Shown here in pieces: positions 26,947-34,522 of a DNA stretch of 64,000 nt. Each line of letters opens with the position of its first letter. Position 1 is the first letter of the stretch. Below the pieces are notes generated by a model. The model was not told the origin of the DNA and made no database searches. It worked only from the letters and a program-made list of their open reading frames with translations. Origin of the DNA: Dinoroseobacter shibae DFL 12 = DSM 16493 (GTDB lineage: Bacteria > Pseudomonadota > Alphaproteobacteria > Rhodobacterales > Rhodobacteraceae); the NCBI RefSeq assembly GCF_000018145.1, contig NC_009952.1, positions 2,976,001-3,040,000 on the forward strand, written 5' to 3'. The translations under genes were made by a program, and so were the position numbers.

Positions 26947-27572
26947 TGGCCGAGTATCTGCCCGCCCTGCTGGCCGCCTGGGGCGTGCAACTGGTCGGCG
27001 TGATGTCCCCGGGCCCGTCGGTGGCCCTGCTGCTGGGCGTCGGCACGGCGCAAGGGGCACGGGCGGCCCTGCTGACCTGCGCCGGGATCGCGTCCGCCTC
27101 GCTGGTGCTGTCGGTCGCGACGGTGCTCGGGCTGACCGTGATCTTCGCCCAACTGGCCGAGGCGATGGTGGTGCTGAAAATGGTCGGCGCGGCCTATCTG
27201 GCCTGGCTCGCCTGGGGCGCGGTCCGGCGCGCGGTGACCCTGCCGCCCCTGCCCGCCCCCGTGGCCACCCGCGCCACCGCCACCCGGCTGGCGCGCCGGG
27301 GCTTCCTGTTGCAGGTCTCCAACCCCAAGGCGATCCTGTTCTGGATCGCCATCGCCAGCTTGGGCGGCCTCGCCGGTGCGCCCTGGCCCGTCATCCTGAT
27401 CTTCGTCGCGGGCGCCTTCCTGAATTCGTTTCTCGGCCACGCCGCCTGGGGCCTCGTTTTCGCCGCCCCGCCCATGCGCCGCGCCTACCTGTCCGGGCGC
27501 CGCTGGGTCGAAGGCGCGCTGGCCGGCTTTTTCGCCTTCGCCAGCTTCAAGCTGCTGACCACGAGGATCTGA
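26943..27572 (+). CDS. LysE/RhtB-family exporter inside the ABC operon
   Basis: A 209-residue, six-helix membrane protein. The N-terminal MSPGPSVALLLGVGTAQGARAA and QVSNPKAILFWIA motifs identify the LysE/RhtB amino-acid exporter family. It overlaps the first permease by ATGA and the second permease starts four bases after its stop, so it is translated with the importer. Export of an amino acid or a catabolic product of the imported solute is a guess. Composition matches its neighbours. Confidence 0.88.
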   Translation: MMAEYLPALLAAWGVQLVGVMSPGPSVALLLGVGTAQGARAALLTCAGIASASLVLSVATVLGLTVIFAQLAEAMVVLKMVGAAYLAWLAWGAVRRAVTLPPLPAPVATRATATRLARRGFLLQVSNPKAILFWIAIASLGGLAGAPWPVILIFVAGAFLNSFLGHAAWGLVFAAPPMRRAYLSGRRWVEGALAGFFAFASFKLLTTRI

Positions 27573-27576
27573 GCCC

Positions 27577-28542
27577 ATGGATTTCGCCACCCTCCTGCAA
27601 GTCCTCGACAGCACGATCCGTCTCGCCACGCCGCTGCTGCTCGCTTGCCTGGCGGGGCTGTTTTCCGAACGCGCGGGGATCTTCGACATCGGGCTGGAGG
27701 GCAAGATGCTGGTCGCGGCCTTCCTGTCGGCGGCCATGGCGGCGATCACCGGCTCGGTCTGGATCGGGCTCTTTGCCGGCGTCTTCGCGGCGCTGCTCTT
27801 CTCGGCGATCCACGGGCTGGCCTCGATCACCTTCCGGGGCAACCAGCTGATCTCCGGCGTGGCGCTGAACTTCCTTGCCGCGGGGTTGACCGTCCTGATC
27901 GCACAGAGCTGGTTCAGCCAGGGCGGCCGCACCCCCTCGCTCATCGGCGGTGCGAGGTTCGAGCCGATCACCCTGCCCTTCGCCGAAGCGCTGCAGAACG
28001 TCCCCATCCTCGGGCCGATCTACTATGAACTGATCTCGGGTCACACGATCCTGGTCTATGTCGCCCTGCTCGCGGTGCCTGCAACCTGGTATATCCTCTT
28101 TCGCACCCGGTTCGGCCTGCGCCTGCGCGCGGTGGGCGAGAACCCGGCGGCCGTGGACACGGCGGGGATCTCGGTCGTGGGCCTGCGCTACGCCGCCGTG
28201 GCGATTTGCGGGCTGCTCTGCGGTCTCGCGGGGGCGTATCTGGCCACGGGCCTCTCGGCGGGCTTTGTCAAGGACATGACCGCCGGGCGCGGCTACATCG
28301 CGCTGGCGGCGCTGATCTTCGCCAAATGGCGGCCCTGGTACGCGCTCATGGCCTGCCTGCTCTTCGGCTTTCTCGAAGCCATCGCCAACCGGTTCCAGAA
28401 CATCGAGATCCTGAGCATCCCGATCCCGGTCCAGCTGATGCAGGCCCTGCCCTATATCCTGACGGTCGTGATCCTCGCCGGTTTCGTGGGCAAGGCGATC
28501 CCGCCCCGCGCCGGCGGCGAGCCCTATGTCAAGGAACGCTGA
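27577..28542 (+). CDS. ABC transporter permease, second subunit
   Basis: A 321-residue BPD_transp_2 permease of eight to nine helices. FSERAGIFDIGLEGKMLVAAF and FVKDMTAGRGYIALAALIFAKW are the usual signatures of the second permease in BMP-type systems. It starts four bases after the LysE stop, closing the operon. Confidence 0.92.
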   Translation: MDFATLLQVLDSTIRLATPLLLACLAGLFSERAGIFDIGLEGKMLVAAFLSAAMAAITGSVWIGLFAGVFAALLFSAIHGLASITFRGNQLISGVALNFLAAGLTVLIAQSWFSQGGRTPSLIGGARFEPITLPFAEALQNVPILGPIYYELISGHTILVYVALLAVPATWYILFRTRFGLRLRAVGENPAAVDTAGISVVGLRYAAVAICGLLCGLAGAYLATGLSAGFVKDMTAGRGYIALAALIFAKWRPWYALMACLLFGFLEAIANRFQNIEILSIPIPVQLMQALPYILTVVILAGFVGKAIPPRAGGEPYVKER

Positions 28543-28599
28543 GCCCGTAGGCAGTCTCGCCGCATTGCGTAAAACCCGCCGGGGCGCGTAAGGAGAGAC

Positions 28600-29520
28600 A
28601 TGCAGATCTACCTCCCCATAGCCGAGGTTTCGGTGAATGCGTTCCTGCTTCTGGGACTGGGGGGGATCGTGGGCGTGTTGTCGGGGATGTTCGGCGTGGG
28701 TGGCGGATTCCTGATGACACCGCTGCTGTTCTTCATCGGCATCCCGCCCGCCGTGGCCGTGGCGACCGAGGCCAACCAGATCGTCGCCTCGTCCTTCTCG
28801 GGTGTGCTGGCCCACCTGCGCCGCCGGACCGTGGATCTCAGGATGGGCACCGTCCTGCTGGTGGGCGGGCTCTTCGGGGCCGGGATCGGCGTGATCCTGT
28901 TCAACTACCTCAAGGCGCTCGGCCAGGTCGATCTGCTGGTCAAGCTGTGTTACGTGGTCTTCCTGGGCGTGGTCGGCGCGCTGATGTTCGTCGAGAGCCT
29001 GAACGCCATCCGCAAATCCCGGAAATCCGGCGGAGCGCCCCCCGCAAGACGGCAGCGCAACTGGGTCCATGCCCTGCCGTTCAAGATGCGCTTCCGCACC
29101 TCGGGGCTCTACATCTCGGTGATCCCGCCCCTGATCGTGGGCTTCGCGGTGGGCGTGCTGGCGGCGATCATGGGCGTGGGCGGCGGGTTCATCATGGTGC
29201 CCGCGATGATCTACATTCTCGGGATGCCCACCAAGGTGGTCGTGGGCACGTCGCTCTTCCAGATCATCTTCGTGACCGCCTTTACCACGCTGCTCCATGC
29301 CACCACGAACTTCACCGTGGACATGATGCTGGCGGTGCTGCTGCTGATCGGCGGGGTGGTGGGCGCGCAGATCGGCACGGCCCTGGGTACCAAGCTGAAG
29401 GCCGAACAGCTGCGCATCCTGCTGGCGATCATCGTGCTGGCGGTCTGCGGCAAGCTCGCCTTCGACCTGCTGGTGATGCCGAGCGAGCTCTACTCCATCG
29501 GTGAAGGAGGACACGGATGA
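28600..29520 (+). CDS. TauE/SafE-family sulfite or organosulfur exporter
   Basis: A 306-residue inner-membrane protein with eight or more helices and the two internal repeats of TSUP transporters (GVLSGMFGVGGGFLMTPLLFF and IMGVGGGFIMVPAMIYILG). The family exports sulfite, sulfoacetate or sulfonates; direction and substrate here are inferred. It overlaps the TIGR02186 gene by four bases (ATGA), and AAGGAG precedes its own start. Confidence 0.88.
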   Translation: MQIYLPIAEVSVNAFLLLGLGGIVGVLSGMFGVGGGFLMTPLLFFIGIPPAVAVATEANQIVASSFSGVLAHLRRRTVDLRMGTVLLVGGLFGAGIGVILFNYLKALGQVDLLVKLCYVVFLGVVGALMFVESLNAIRKSRKSGGAPPARRQRNWVHALPFKMRFRTSGLYISVIPPLIVGFAVGVLAAIMGVGGGFIMVPAMIYILGMPTKVVVGTSLFQIIFVTAFTTLLHATTNFTVDMMLAVLLLIGGVVGAQIGTALGTKLKAEQLRILLAIIVLAVCGKLAFDLLVMPSELYSIGEGGHG

Positions 29521-30275
29521 TCCGCCTCGCCGCCGCCCTGCTGCTGTTGCTGGTCGCGCTGCCCCTGCGCGCCGAAGAGGTCGTCGCCGATCTCAGCCAG
29601 ACGCGGGTGGCGATCACGGCGAATTTCGACGGCTCCGAGATCCTGATCTTCGGCGCCGTGAAACGCGAAAGCCCGATCCCACCGGCAAACGACCTGGGCG
29701 TCATCATCGCCGTCGAAGGCCCGCCGGAGCCGGTCACGATCCGCCGCAAGTCCCGGGTCGCGGGCATCTGGGTGAACACCGCCGCCGCCGAGATCGACGC
29801 CGCCCCCACCTTCTACGCCGTGGCGACCTCCGCCCCGCTGCGCAGCATCCTGAGCGAGACCGAGGACCTGCGCCACCGGATCACCACCCGCAATGCGATC
29901 CGCGCCATCGACAGCGGGGCCGCCGAAGAGCTGGATCTCTTCACCGACGCGCTGGTGCGTATCCGGGCCAGCGAGGACCTCTACCAGACCCGGGAGTCGG
30001 CGGTGGTCCTGCGGGCGCAGACCCTGTTCTCGACCGAGTTCACCCTGCCCGCGAACCTGACCGAAGGCAGCTACCGCACCCGGATCTTCCTGACCCGGGA
30101 CCGGCAGGTGATCGATGCCTTCGAGACCGCGATCGACGTGCGCAAGGTGGGGCTGGAGCGGTGGATCTACAATCTCGCCCATGACCGGCCGCTGATCTAC
30201 GGGATGCTGTCGATCGCCATCGCCATCGCGGCGGGCTGGAGCGCGTCCGCCGTGTTCCGCTACATCCGCGGCTGA
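29517..30275 (+). CDS. TIGR02186 family periplasmic protein with C-terminal anchor
   Basis: A 252-residue protein with an N-terminal signal peptide (1-19, ending LRA), a beta-rich periplasmic region and one C-terminal helix (about 228-248) before RYIRG. It matches the TIGR02186 family of alphaproteobacterial proteins that accompany TSUP exporters; IFGAVKRESP and VAGIWVNTAAAEIDAAPTFY are characteristic. It probably assists or gates the transporter it overlaps. Function not demonstrated. Confidence 0.85.
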   Translation: MIRLAAALLLLLVALPLRAEEVVADLSQTRVAITANFDGSEILIFGAVKRESPIPPANDLGVIIAVEGPPEPVTIRRKSRVAGIWVNTAAAEIDAAPTFYAVATSAPLRSILSETEDLRHRITTRNAIRAIDSGAAEELDLFTDALVRIRASEDLYQTRESAVVLRAQTLFSTEFTLPANLTEGSYRTRIFLTRDRQVIDAFETAIDVRKVGLERWIYNLAHDRPLIYGMLSIAIAIAAGWSASAVFRYIRG

Positions 30276-30284
30276 CATCGGCCC

Positions 30285-30312
30285 TTGGCCCCCACGCGGG
30301 GCCAAGAATTTT
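30285..30312 (+). terminator. Intrinsic terminator of the TauE/TIGR02186 operon
   Basis: Perfect 8-bp inverted repeat TTGGCCCC / GGGGCCAA with a 5-base loop (30285-30305), followed by GAATTTT. Ten bases after the stop of the TIGR02186 gene. The most conventional terminator on the plus strand in this window. Confidence 0.7.
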
Positions 30313-30391
30313 AGATAAAATTCTTCGCCCCTGCGGCACCGTCTGCGCCTGGGGCACGGGCTGCGCGGTGCAAGGATTTTGCAAAATTCTT
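30304..30391. repeat. Two related AT-rich palindromes between convergent genes
   Basis: First: AAGAATTTTA-GA-TAAAATTCTT (30304-30325), a perfect 10-bp dyad. Second: AAGGATTTT-GC-AAAATTCTT (30372-30391), one mismatch. Each is flanked by GGCCCC, so GGGGCCAAGAATTTT occurs once per strand (30298-30312 plus; complement of 30383-30397 minus). They may act as bidirectional terminators for the TIGR02186 and SDR genes, and they resemble the array at 39576-39668. Confidence 0.7.
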
Positions 30392-30405
30392 GGCCCCCGC
30401 GGCGC

Positions 30406-31137
30406 TCATCCGCGTCCGATATAGGGCATTTTCGTCGCCATCAGCGTCATGAACTGGACATTGGCCTCAAGCGGCAGCGCCGCCATCTGCCACACCGCGT
30501 CCACCACCAGATCGGTCTCGATCATCGGCACCGGCGGCTCCCCGCGCGCCCGGCCCGCCGCGTCGATCCCCTCCAGCAGCTCCGTGCGCGCATTGCCGAT
30601 ATCGATCTGCCCACAGGCAATGCCCAGCGCGCGCCCATCCAGCGACAGCTGCTTGGTCAGCCCGGTGATCGCGTGTTTCGTGGCGGTATAGCAAACCGCC
30701 CCCTCCCGCGGCACATGGGCCGAGATCGACCCGTTATTGATGATCCGCCCCCCCGCCGGGTCCTGCCGCCGCATCTGCCCGAAGGCCGCCCGTGCAGCGA
30801 GGAACATCCCCGTCAGGTTCACCGCCACCGCCCGGTCCCAATCGGCCAGCGGCACCTCGTCGATCATCGCGGCGGGCACGAAGATGCCTGCGTTGTTGAA
30901 CAGCACATCGAGCCGCCCGACCGCCGCCTCGAAGCTGGCAAAACCCGCCGCCACCGCCTCCGGATCGGCCACATCCGCGACCAGGACATGCCCGTTCGCG
31001 CGGCCTGCCCGCACCTCCTCCAGCGCCGCCGCCCGCCGCGCCAGAAGCCCGACCTCCCAGCCCTCGGCCAGGAACCTGTCGGCCACGGCGGCCCCGATGC
31101 CGCCGCTCGCCCCGGTGATCAGGATCGTCCCGCTCAT
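30406..31137 (-). CDS. Short-chain dehydrogenase/reductase
   Basis: A 243-residue classical SDR. The coenzyme motif TGASGGIG is at residues 8-15, followed by NNAG, the catalytic Ser in NNGSISAH and the YTATK pair (Tyr and Lys). The Arg after the Rossmann core (ARRAAAL) suggests NADP(H). Substrate unknown. Start ATG is complementary to 31135-31137, overlapping the helicase stop by four bases, so the two are co-translated. Confidence 0.88.
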   Translation of the reverse strand: MSGTILITGASGGIGAAVADRFLAEGWEVGLLARRAAALEEVRAGRANGHVLVADVADPEAVAAGFASFEAAVGRLDVLFNNAGIFVPAAMIDEVPLADWDRAVAVNLTGMFLAARAAFGQMRRQDPAGGRIINNGSISAHVPREGAVCYTATKHAITGLTKQLSLDGRALGIACGQIDIGNARTELLEGIDAAGRARGEPPVPMIETDLVVDAVWQMAALPLEANVQFMTLMATKMPYIGRG

Positions 31138-32669
31138 GGCTCCACCTCCTCCTGCTCCAACACCAGCGGCGCAGGCGCCGCCTTCAGATCCGCCGTGCCA
31201 AGGGGGGCGTCCGGCCGCGCCAGCCGTGCCCGCGTCACCCAGATCAGCCGCTCCTGCGCCCGGGTGATCGCCACGTAGGCCAGCCGCTTCCACAACGGTT
31301 GCCCCGCCTCCACCCGCCCGGCCCAGGCCGCCGCCGACAGGTCCGGCGCGAAGACCTGCACCGTGTCCCACTGGCTGCCCTGCGCCTTGTGGATCGTCAC
31401 CGCCGCCCCGTGCAGAAACGTCGCCCCCATCCGCGCAGCATAGGGGATGAACGGCTCCTCCTCGTCGGGCATCTCGATCTTCACGATCGAGGCGGCGCTG
31501 ACCTCGGGCGCCTCGGCGCCCACCACATGCAGCTTGGAAAACCCGGGCTTGCGACCGGGCCCGAGATAGATCACCTGCGCCCCCTTGATCAGCCCCCGCG
31601 CCTCCAGGTCGATCCGCTTCTTGCGATGCTTCAGCGGCAACTCGATCCCGTCACAGATCAGCGGCTCGCCCTCCAGCAGCGCATCCGGCGGCGCACCGTA
31701 AGCCGCCCGGAACGCATGGATCATCCGGATCCGCGTCGCGTTGCGCCAGACCAGCGCCGGAGACCGCGCCATCAGCGCCGCCTCCACCCGGCCCTGCACC
31801 ACCACCCGGTCGTCGCGGGACGCAGCCTCTTCGACCATCCGCTCGAACCGGTTGAAATCCACCTCCGGGTCGGCCAGCGCATGGGCGAGATCGAGGATCG
31901 GGTTGTCCTTGGCCTGCCGGTGCACCCGGCTCAGGGTCAGCTGCCGCTCCGCGGGCAGGGTCTCGAACACCATCTGGCCCGACTGGCCCACGGGGGCGAG
32001 CTGTGCGGGGTCGCCGAACAGGCACAGCGTGGGGAAGATCTCGCGCAGATCGTCGAGCTGGCGCGCGTCGAGCATCGAGGATTCGTCCACGAATCCAATG
32101 TCCAACGGGTCCTCGCGCCGCTTCCAGCCGGTGATGAAATCCGACCCCCGCAGCCCCGCCGCCGCCAGCGCCCCGGGCACCGATTTCTGCGCCTCGAAAA
32201 ATGCCTTGGCCCGGTCCAGCGCGGCCTCCGACAGCCCCTCGACCACCGGCCGGTCGCCGCTGCCCGCGAGCCATTCGGCGATCTTTTCGTATTCCGGATC
32301 GTAGACCGGGGTGTAGAGGATCCGGTGAATGGTCGTCGCCGGCACCCCCCGCATCCGCAGCACCCAGGCGGCCTTGTTGGTCGGCGCCAGGATCGCCAGG
32401 GTGCGCCGGTCCTTGCGCCGCCGCCCCTCCCAGTCGCCCGAGACGATCTCGACCCCGGCCCGGATCAGATCCTCCGCCAGCCGCGCCAGGAGCAGCGTCT
32501 TGCCGGACCCCGCCTTGCCCAGAACCGCCAGCACCGAGGACGCCGCCCCCTCCCGCGGGGGCATCAGCGTCTCGTCGGCCAGGTCCACCCCGGCGGCGGC
32601 CAGAGCGTCGGCCACGCGGTCATAGGCATCTGCCTGATCGTCGGAGAACTGGATGGCGGGGAGGGTCAT
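31134..32669 (-). CDS. Superfamily 1 DNA helicase (RecD2/Dda-like)
   Basis: A 511-residue ATPase. Walker A GKAGSGKT near residues 51-58, Walker B as DESSM, and helicase motifs LFGDPAQLAPVGQSG (motif III), VTIHKAQGSQWDTVQV (motif V) and YVAITRAQERLIWVTRA (motif VI). This is the short RecD-like/Dda class found beside SDR genes in Rhodobacterales. It probably unwinds DNA 5' to 3' in repair; no partner subunits RecB/RecC are near. luxI ends 49 bp upstream of its start. Confidence 0.85.
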   Translation of the reverse strand: MTLPAIQFSDDQADAYDRVADALAAAGVDLADETLMPPREGAASSVLAVLGKAGSGKTLLLARLAEDLIRAGVEIVSGDWEGRRRKDRRTLAILAPTNKAAWVLRMRGVPATTIHRILYTPVYDPEYEKIAEWLAGSGDRPVVEGLSEAALDRAKAFFEAQKSVPGALAAAGLRGSDFITGWKRREDPLDIGFVDESSMLDARQLDDLREIFPTLCLFGDPAQLAPVGQSGQMVFETLPAERQLTLSRVHRQAKDNPILDLAHALADPEVDFNRFERMVEEAASRDDRVVVQGRVEAALMARSPALVWRNATRIRMIHAFRAAYGAPPDALLEGEPLICDGIELPLKHRKKRIDLEARGLIKGAQVIYLGPGRKPGFSKLHVVGAEAPEVSAASIVKIEMPDEEEPFIPYAARMGATFLHGAAVTIHKAQGSQWDTVQVFAPDLSAAAWAGRVEAGQPLWKRLAYVAITRAQERLIWVTRARLARPDAPLGTADLKAAPAPLVLEQEEVEP

Positions 32670-32718
32670 GGCGAAACGCTAAACCACCCGTTCCCTCCCC
32701 GCCAGCGCGAATGCCCCC

Positions 32719-33339
32719 TCAGGCCGCCAAGCTGGGGCCAAACGCGCGTTCGTACCAATGGGCGGAGACCTCGCGGCTGATCCCGGACCGGGCCGAGAGC
32801 CGCTCGCGCAGATCCGCATCCATCGACCACAGACCGACGGCGACGGCACTGCGGCCCTCGCCCTCCTGCCCGAGGATTTCCGGAATCCAGCCCAGGCGCC
32901 GGTAGACCAGCGTCATCCGGGCGTCGAACACGCCGACCGAGTGCGACAGACCCGAGGACAGGCCGAACTCGGCGCCCGCCAGCATCAGCGCGCCCGCGAC
33001 CCGGCCATCGGCCTTGGGCGAGAGGCAAAACCGCGTGCATTCCCAGATGAAGGGCGACTGGATCGCGACCCCGTCGGTCAGGTGCAGGAAATGATCGTTG
33101 ATCATGGTCGGCCCGGTGGTGGGCAGGATCCGCATGGATCCGCCATGGGTGCCATCGGGCAACTCGTAGATCACGTAGATCGGGTTTTCCGCGTCATACG
33201 CGTCGCGCTCGAACCCGTCGGCATCGACGGTGACATCCCATTGCAGGCGCGTCTTGAACTGCTCCGCCCGGTCGCGGAACATGCTGTCGCGGAGACGGGG
33301 ATAGGTATCGAGCTGGTCGGCATAGACGAAACGGATCAT
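32719..33339 (-). CDS. luxI: Acyl-homoserine-lactone synthase (LuxI family)
   Basis: Makes an N-acyl-homoserine lactone from S-adenosylmethionine and an acyl carrier. All invariant LuxI positions are present in the 206-residue protein: Arg24, Phe28, Trp34, Asp46, Asp49, Arg70, Glu100 and Arg103. Thr and Ser positions that discriminate acyl chains were not assigned, so chain length is open. It lies downstream of the luxR gene on the same strand with 102 bp between, so it may have its own promoter responding to LuxR. Confidence 0.93.
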   Translation of the reverse strand: MIRFVYADQLDTYPRLRDSMFRDRAEQFKTRLQWDVTVDADGFERDAYDAENPIYVIYELPDGTHGGSMRILPTTGPTMINDHFLHLTDGVAIQSPFIWECTRFCLSPKADGRVAGALMLAGAEFGLSSGLSHSVGVFDARMTLVYRRLGWIPEILGQEGEGRSAVAVGLWSMDADLRERLSARSGISREVSAHWYERAFGPSLAA

Positions 33340-33410
33340 GGGGGCGGCCCTCTTGTTGCGAAAACGAGAGGAAGAAACGCCCGGACCCGGTTAAGGATTT
33401 CCTAGCGGTC

Positions 33411-33429
33411 GCAAGCAAAAAAATCTTGC
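33411..33429. promoter_or_regulatory. Short dyad between luxR and luxI
   Basis: GCAAG, a 9-base A-rich spacer, CTTGC. It lies in the 102-bp luxR-luxI gap, about 70-90 bp before luxI. Could be a weak LuxR site or a luxR terminator (minus-strand hairpin with internal T run). Only five base pairs per arm, so this is tentative. Confidence 0.3.
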
Positions 33430-33441
33430 ACATAGGGGTGT

Positions 33442-34152
33442 TTAGACGACGATCAGCCCCCTGACCATCGCCCGTGCCACCGCGTGGGTGGTGTTCGCGG
33501 CCCCCAGTTTGAACCGCGCACTTTCAATGTAAACCCTTAGAGTATGCTCGGAAATCTTCAGCTTCTCGGCCACCTGTCCCCGGCTCAAACCGTTGGCCAG
33601 GTGGGTGAGGGCATCTGATTCCCTGGGCGACAGGGGCTTGGCCGTCGGATTTATGTCTTCTTCGAGCTCCAGCGCGCGCTGATTGATGAAATGCGCCGCC
33701 AGGATGAAGGTTTTGAGGTACTCCTTCTGGTATGATTCCCACGCCGCATCCGTGGCGCGATTGTTGACCGAGAACACCGCGAACTGCCCGTTCGGGCCCC
33801 GCACCGGCACCGACAGCCCCTGGTTGCCGACCCCGGTTTCGAGCGCCTCGCCCATGAACTCCCGTGCCGCCTTGGGAGACCAGTCGAGCTGCTTCCAGTC
33901 CACGGGATGAAACCGCTGGTAGGTGCCCTTGATGACCGGATCGACCCGGGCATAGTCCATTTCGATGTAGCGTTTGACCCAGGGCGCGTCATAGGTCATC
34001 GCGCCGTATTTGTTCCCCGATGCATCCAGACAGTGATAGGCGAAATTCTCGACCTCCAGGCTTTCTCGCAACCCGAAGAGACGCGCCTGGACGTCATCCA
34101 GCGACTTTGCTTCCTGCAAATCTTCCAGAAACGATTCCAACCCTTGGTGCAT
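33442..34152 (-). CDS. luxR: LuxR-type autoinducer-binding transcriptional regulator
   Basis: A 236-residue LuxR protein. The N-terminal autoinducer domain has the ligand-contacting residues Trp58, Tyr62, Asp71 and Gly112 (WVKRYIEMDYARVDP; GNQGLSVPVRG). The C-terminal HTH starts at LSPRESDALTHLANG and ends in HTLRVYIESARFKLGA. It probably senses the product of the adjacent luxI. Start ATG 34152 has GGAG upstream and sits inside the last 59 bases of the preceding 72-codon gene in another frame, so translation is likely coupled. Confidence 0.92.
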   Translation of the reverse strand: MHQGLESFLEDLQEAKSLDDVQARLFGLRESLEVENFAYHCLDASGNKYGAMTYDAPWVKRYIEMDYARVDPVIKGTYQRFHPVDWKQLDWSPKAAREFMGEALETGVGNQGLSVPVRGPNGQFAVFSVNNRATDAAWESYQKEYLKTFILAAHFINQRALELEEDINPTAKPLSPRESDALTHLANGLSRGQVAEKLKISEHTLRVYIESARFKLGAANTTHAVARAMVRGLIVV

Positions 34153-34312
34153 TTGTCTCCACAGCCTTCGGGTGCACCTCGTCCGTTTGCGCAATCTCCG
34201 TCGCGGCAACCAGAATCGTATCATCCAGTTGTTCGGCCAGAGCGGTAAGGCCGTTTTGCGTAGCAAAGCTGCGAAGGTCTGCGAGGACGTCCACGATCCA
34301 ATCTTGTGCCAT
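34094..34312 (-). CDS. Small conserved-looking protein overlapping luxR
   Basis: A 72-residue protein starting MAQDWIVDVLADLRSFATQN and continuing with an acidic helix that contains ALAEQLDDTILVAATEIAQ. No membrane helix or signal peptide. I recall similar small proteins upstream of luxR in other roseobacters, but cannot verify it here. It overlaps luxR by 59 bases out of frame. GGAAAG precedes its ATG and a TATAGT -10 element lies about 40 bases upstream. Likely the first gene of the luxR transcript; function unknown, possibly a LuxR modulator. Confidence 0.65.
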   Translation of the reverse strand: MAQDWIVDVLADLRSFATQNGLTALAEQLDDTILVAATEIAQTDEVHPKAVETNAPRVGIVSGRFAGSKVAG

Positions 34313-34350
34313 CAGTGTTTCTTTCCAAAGGTTAACGAAACATTAACACA

Positions 34351-34356
34351 ACTATA
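34351..34356 (-). promoter_or_regulatory. -10 element for the luxR transcript
   Basis: TATAGT on the minus strand, about 39 bases before the 72-codon gene. No good -35 hexamer is at the right distance (best TACTTC at 17 bases), which would fit an activator-dependent promoter. GTTAA occurs twice just downstream. Tentative. Confidence 0.35.
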
Positions 34357-34467
34357 GCACGAGGGATTTAGTGGAAGTATTCGCGAAATATACCTCCCCA
34401 AAAATGGCGAGGGGCCGATCCGGCAACCCTTTGAGTTCGGGTGGTCCAGGGGTGTGGGCCATGAAAG

Positions 34468-34500
34468 AAGGCTCGCAGCACCTTCCGTGCCACGAGCCTT
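34468..34500 (-). terminator. Terminator hairpin after ccr
   Basis: Perfect 8-bp outer stem AAGGCTCG / CGAGCCTT with an inner GCAC/GTGC pairing; on the minus strand it is followed by CTTTC. It lies 23 bases past the ccr stop and upstream of the quorum-sensing genes, so it insulates luxR from ccr read-through. Confidence 0.65.
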
Positions 34501-34522
34501 TCATTGATTCGTTAAGATTTTA

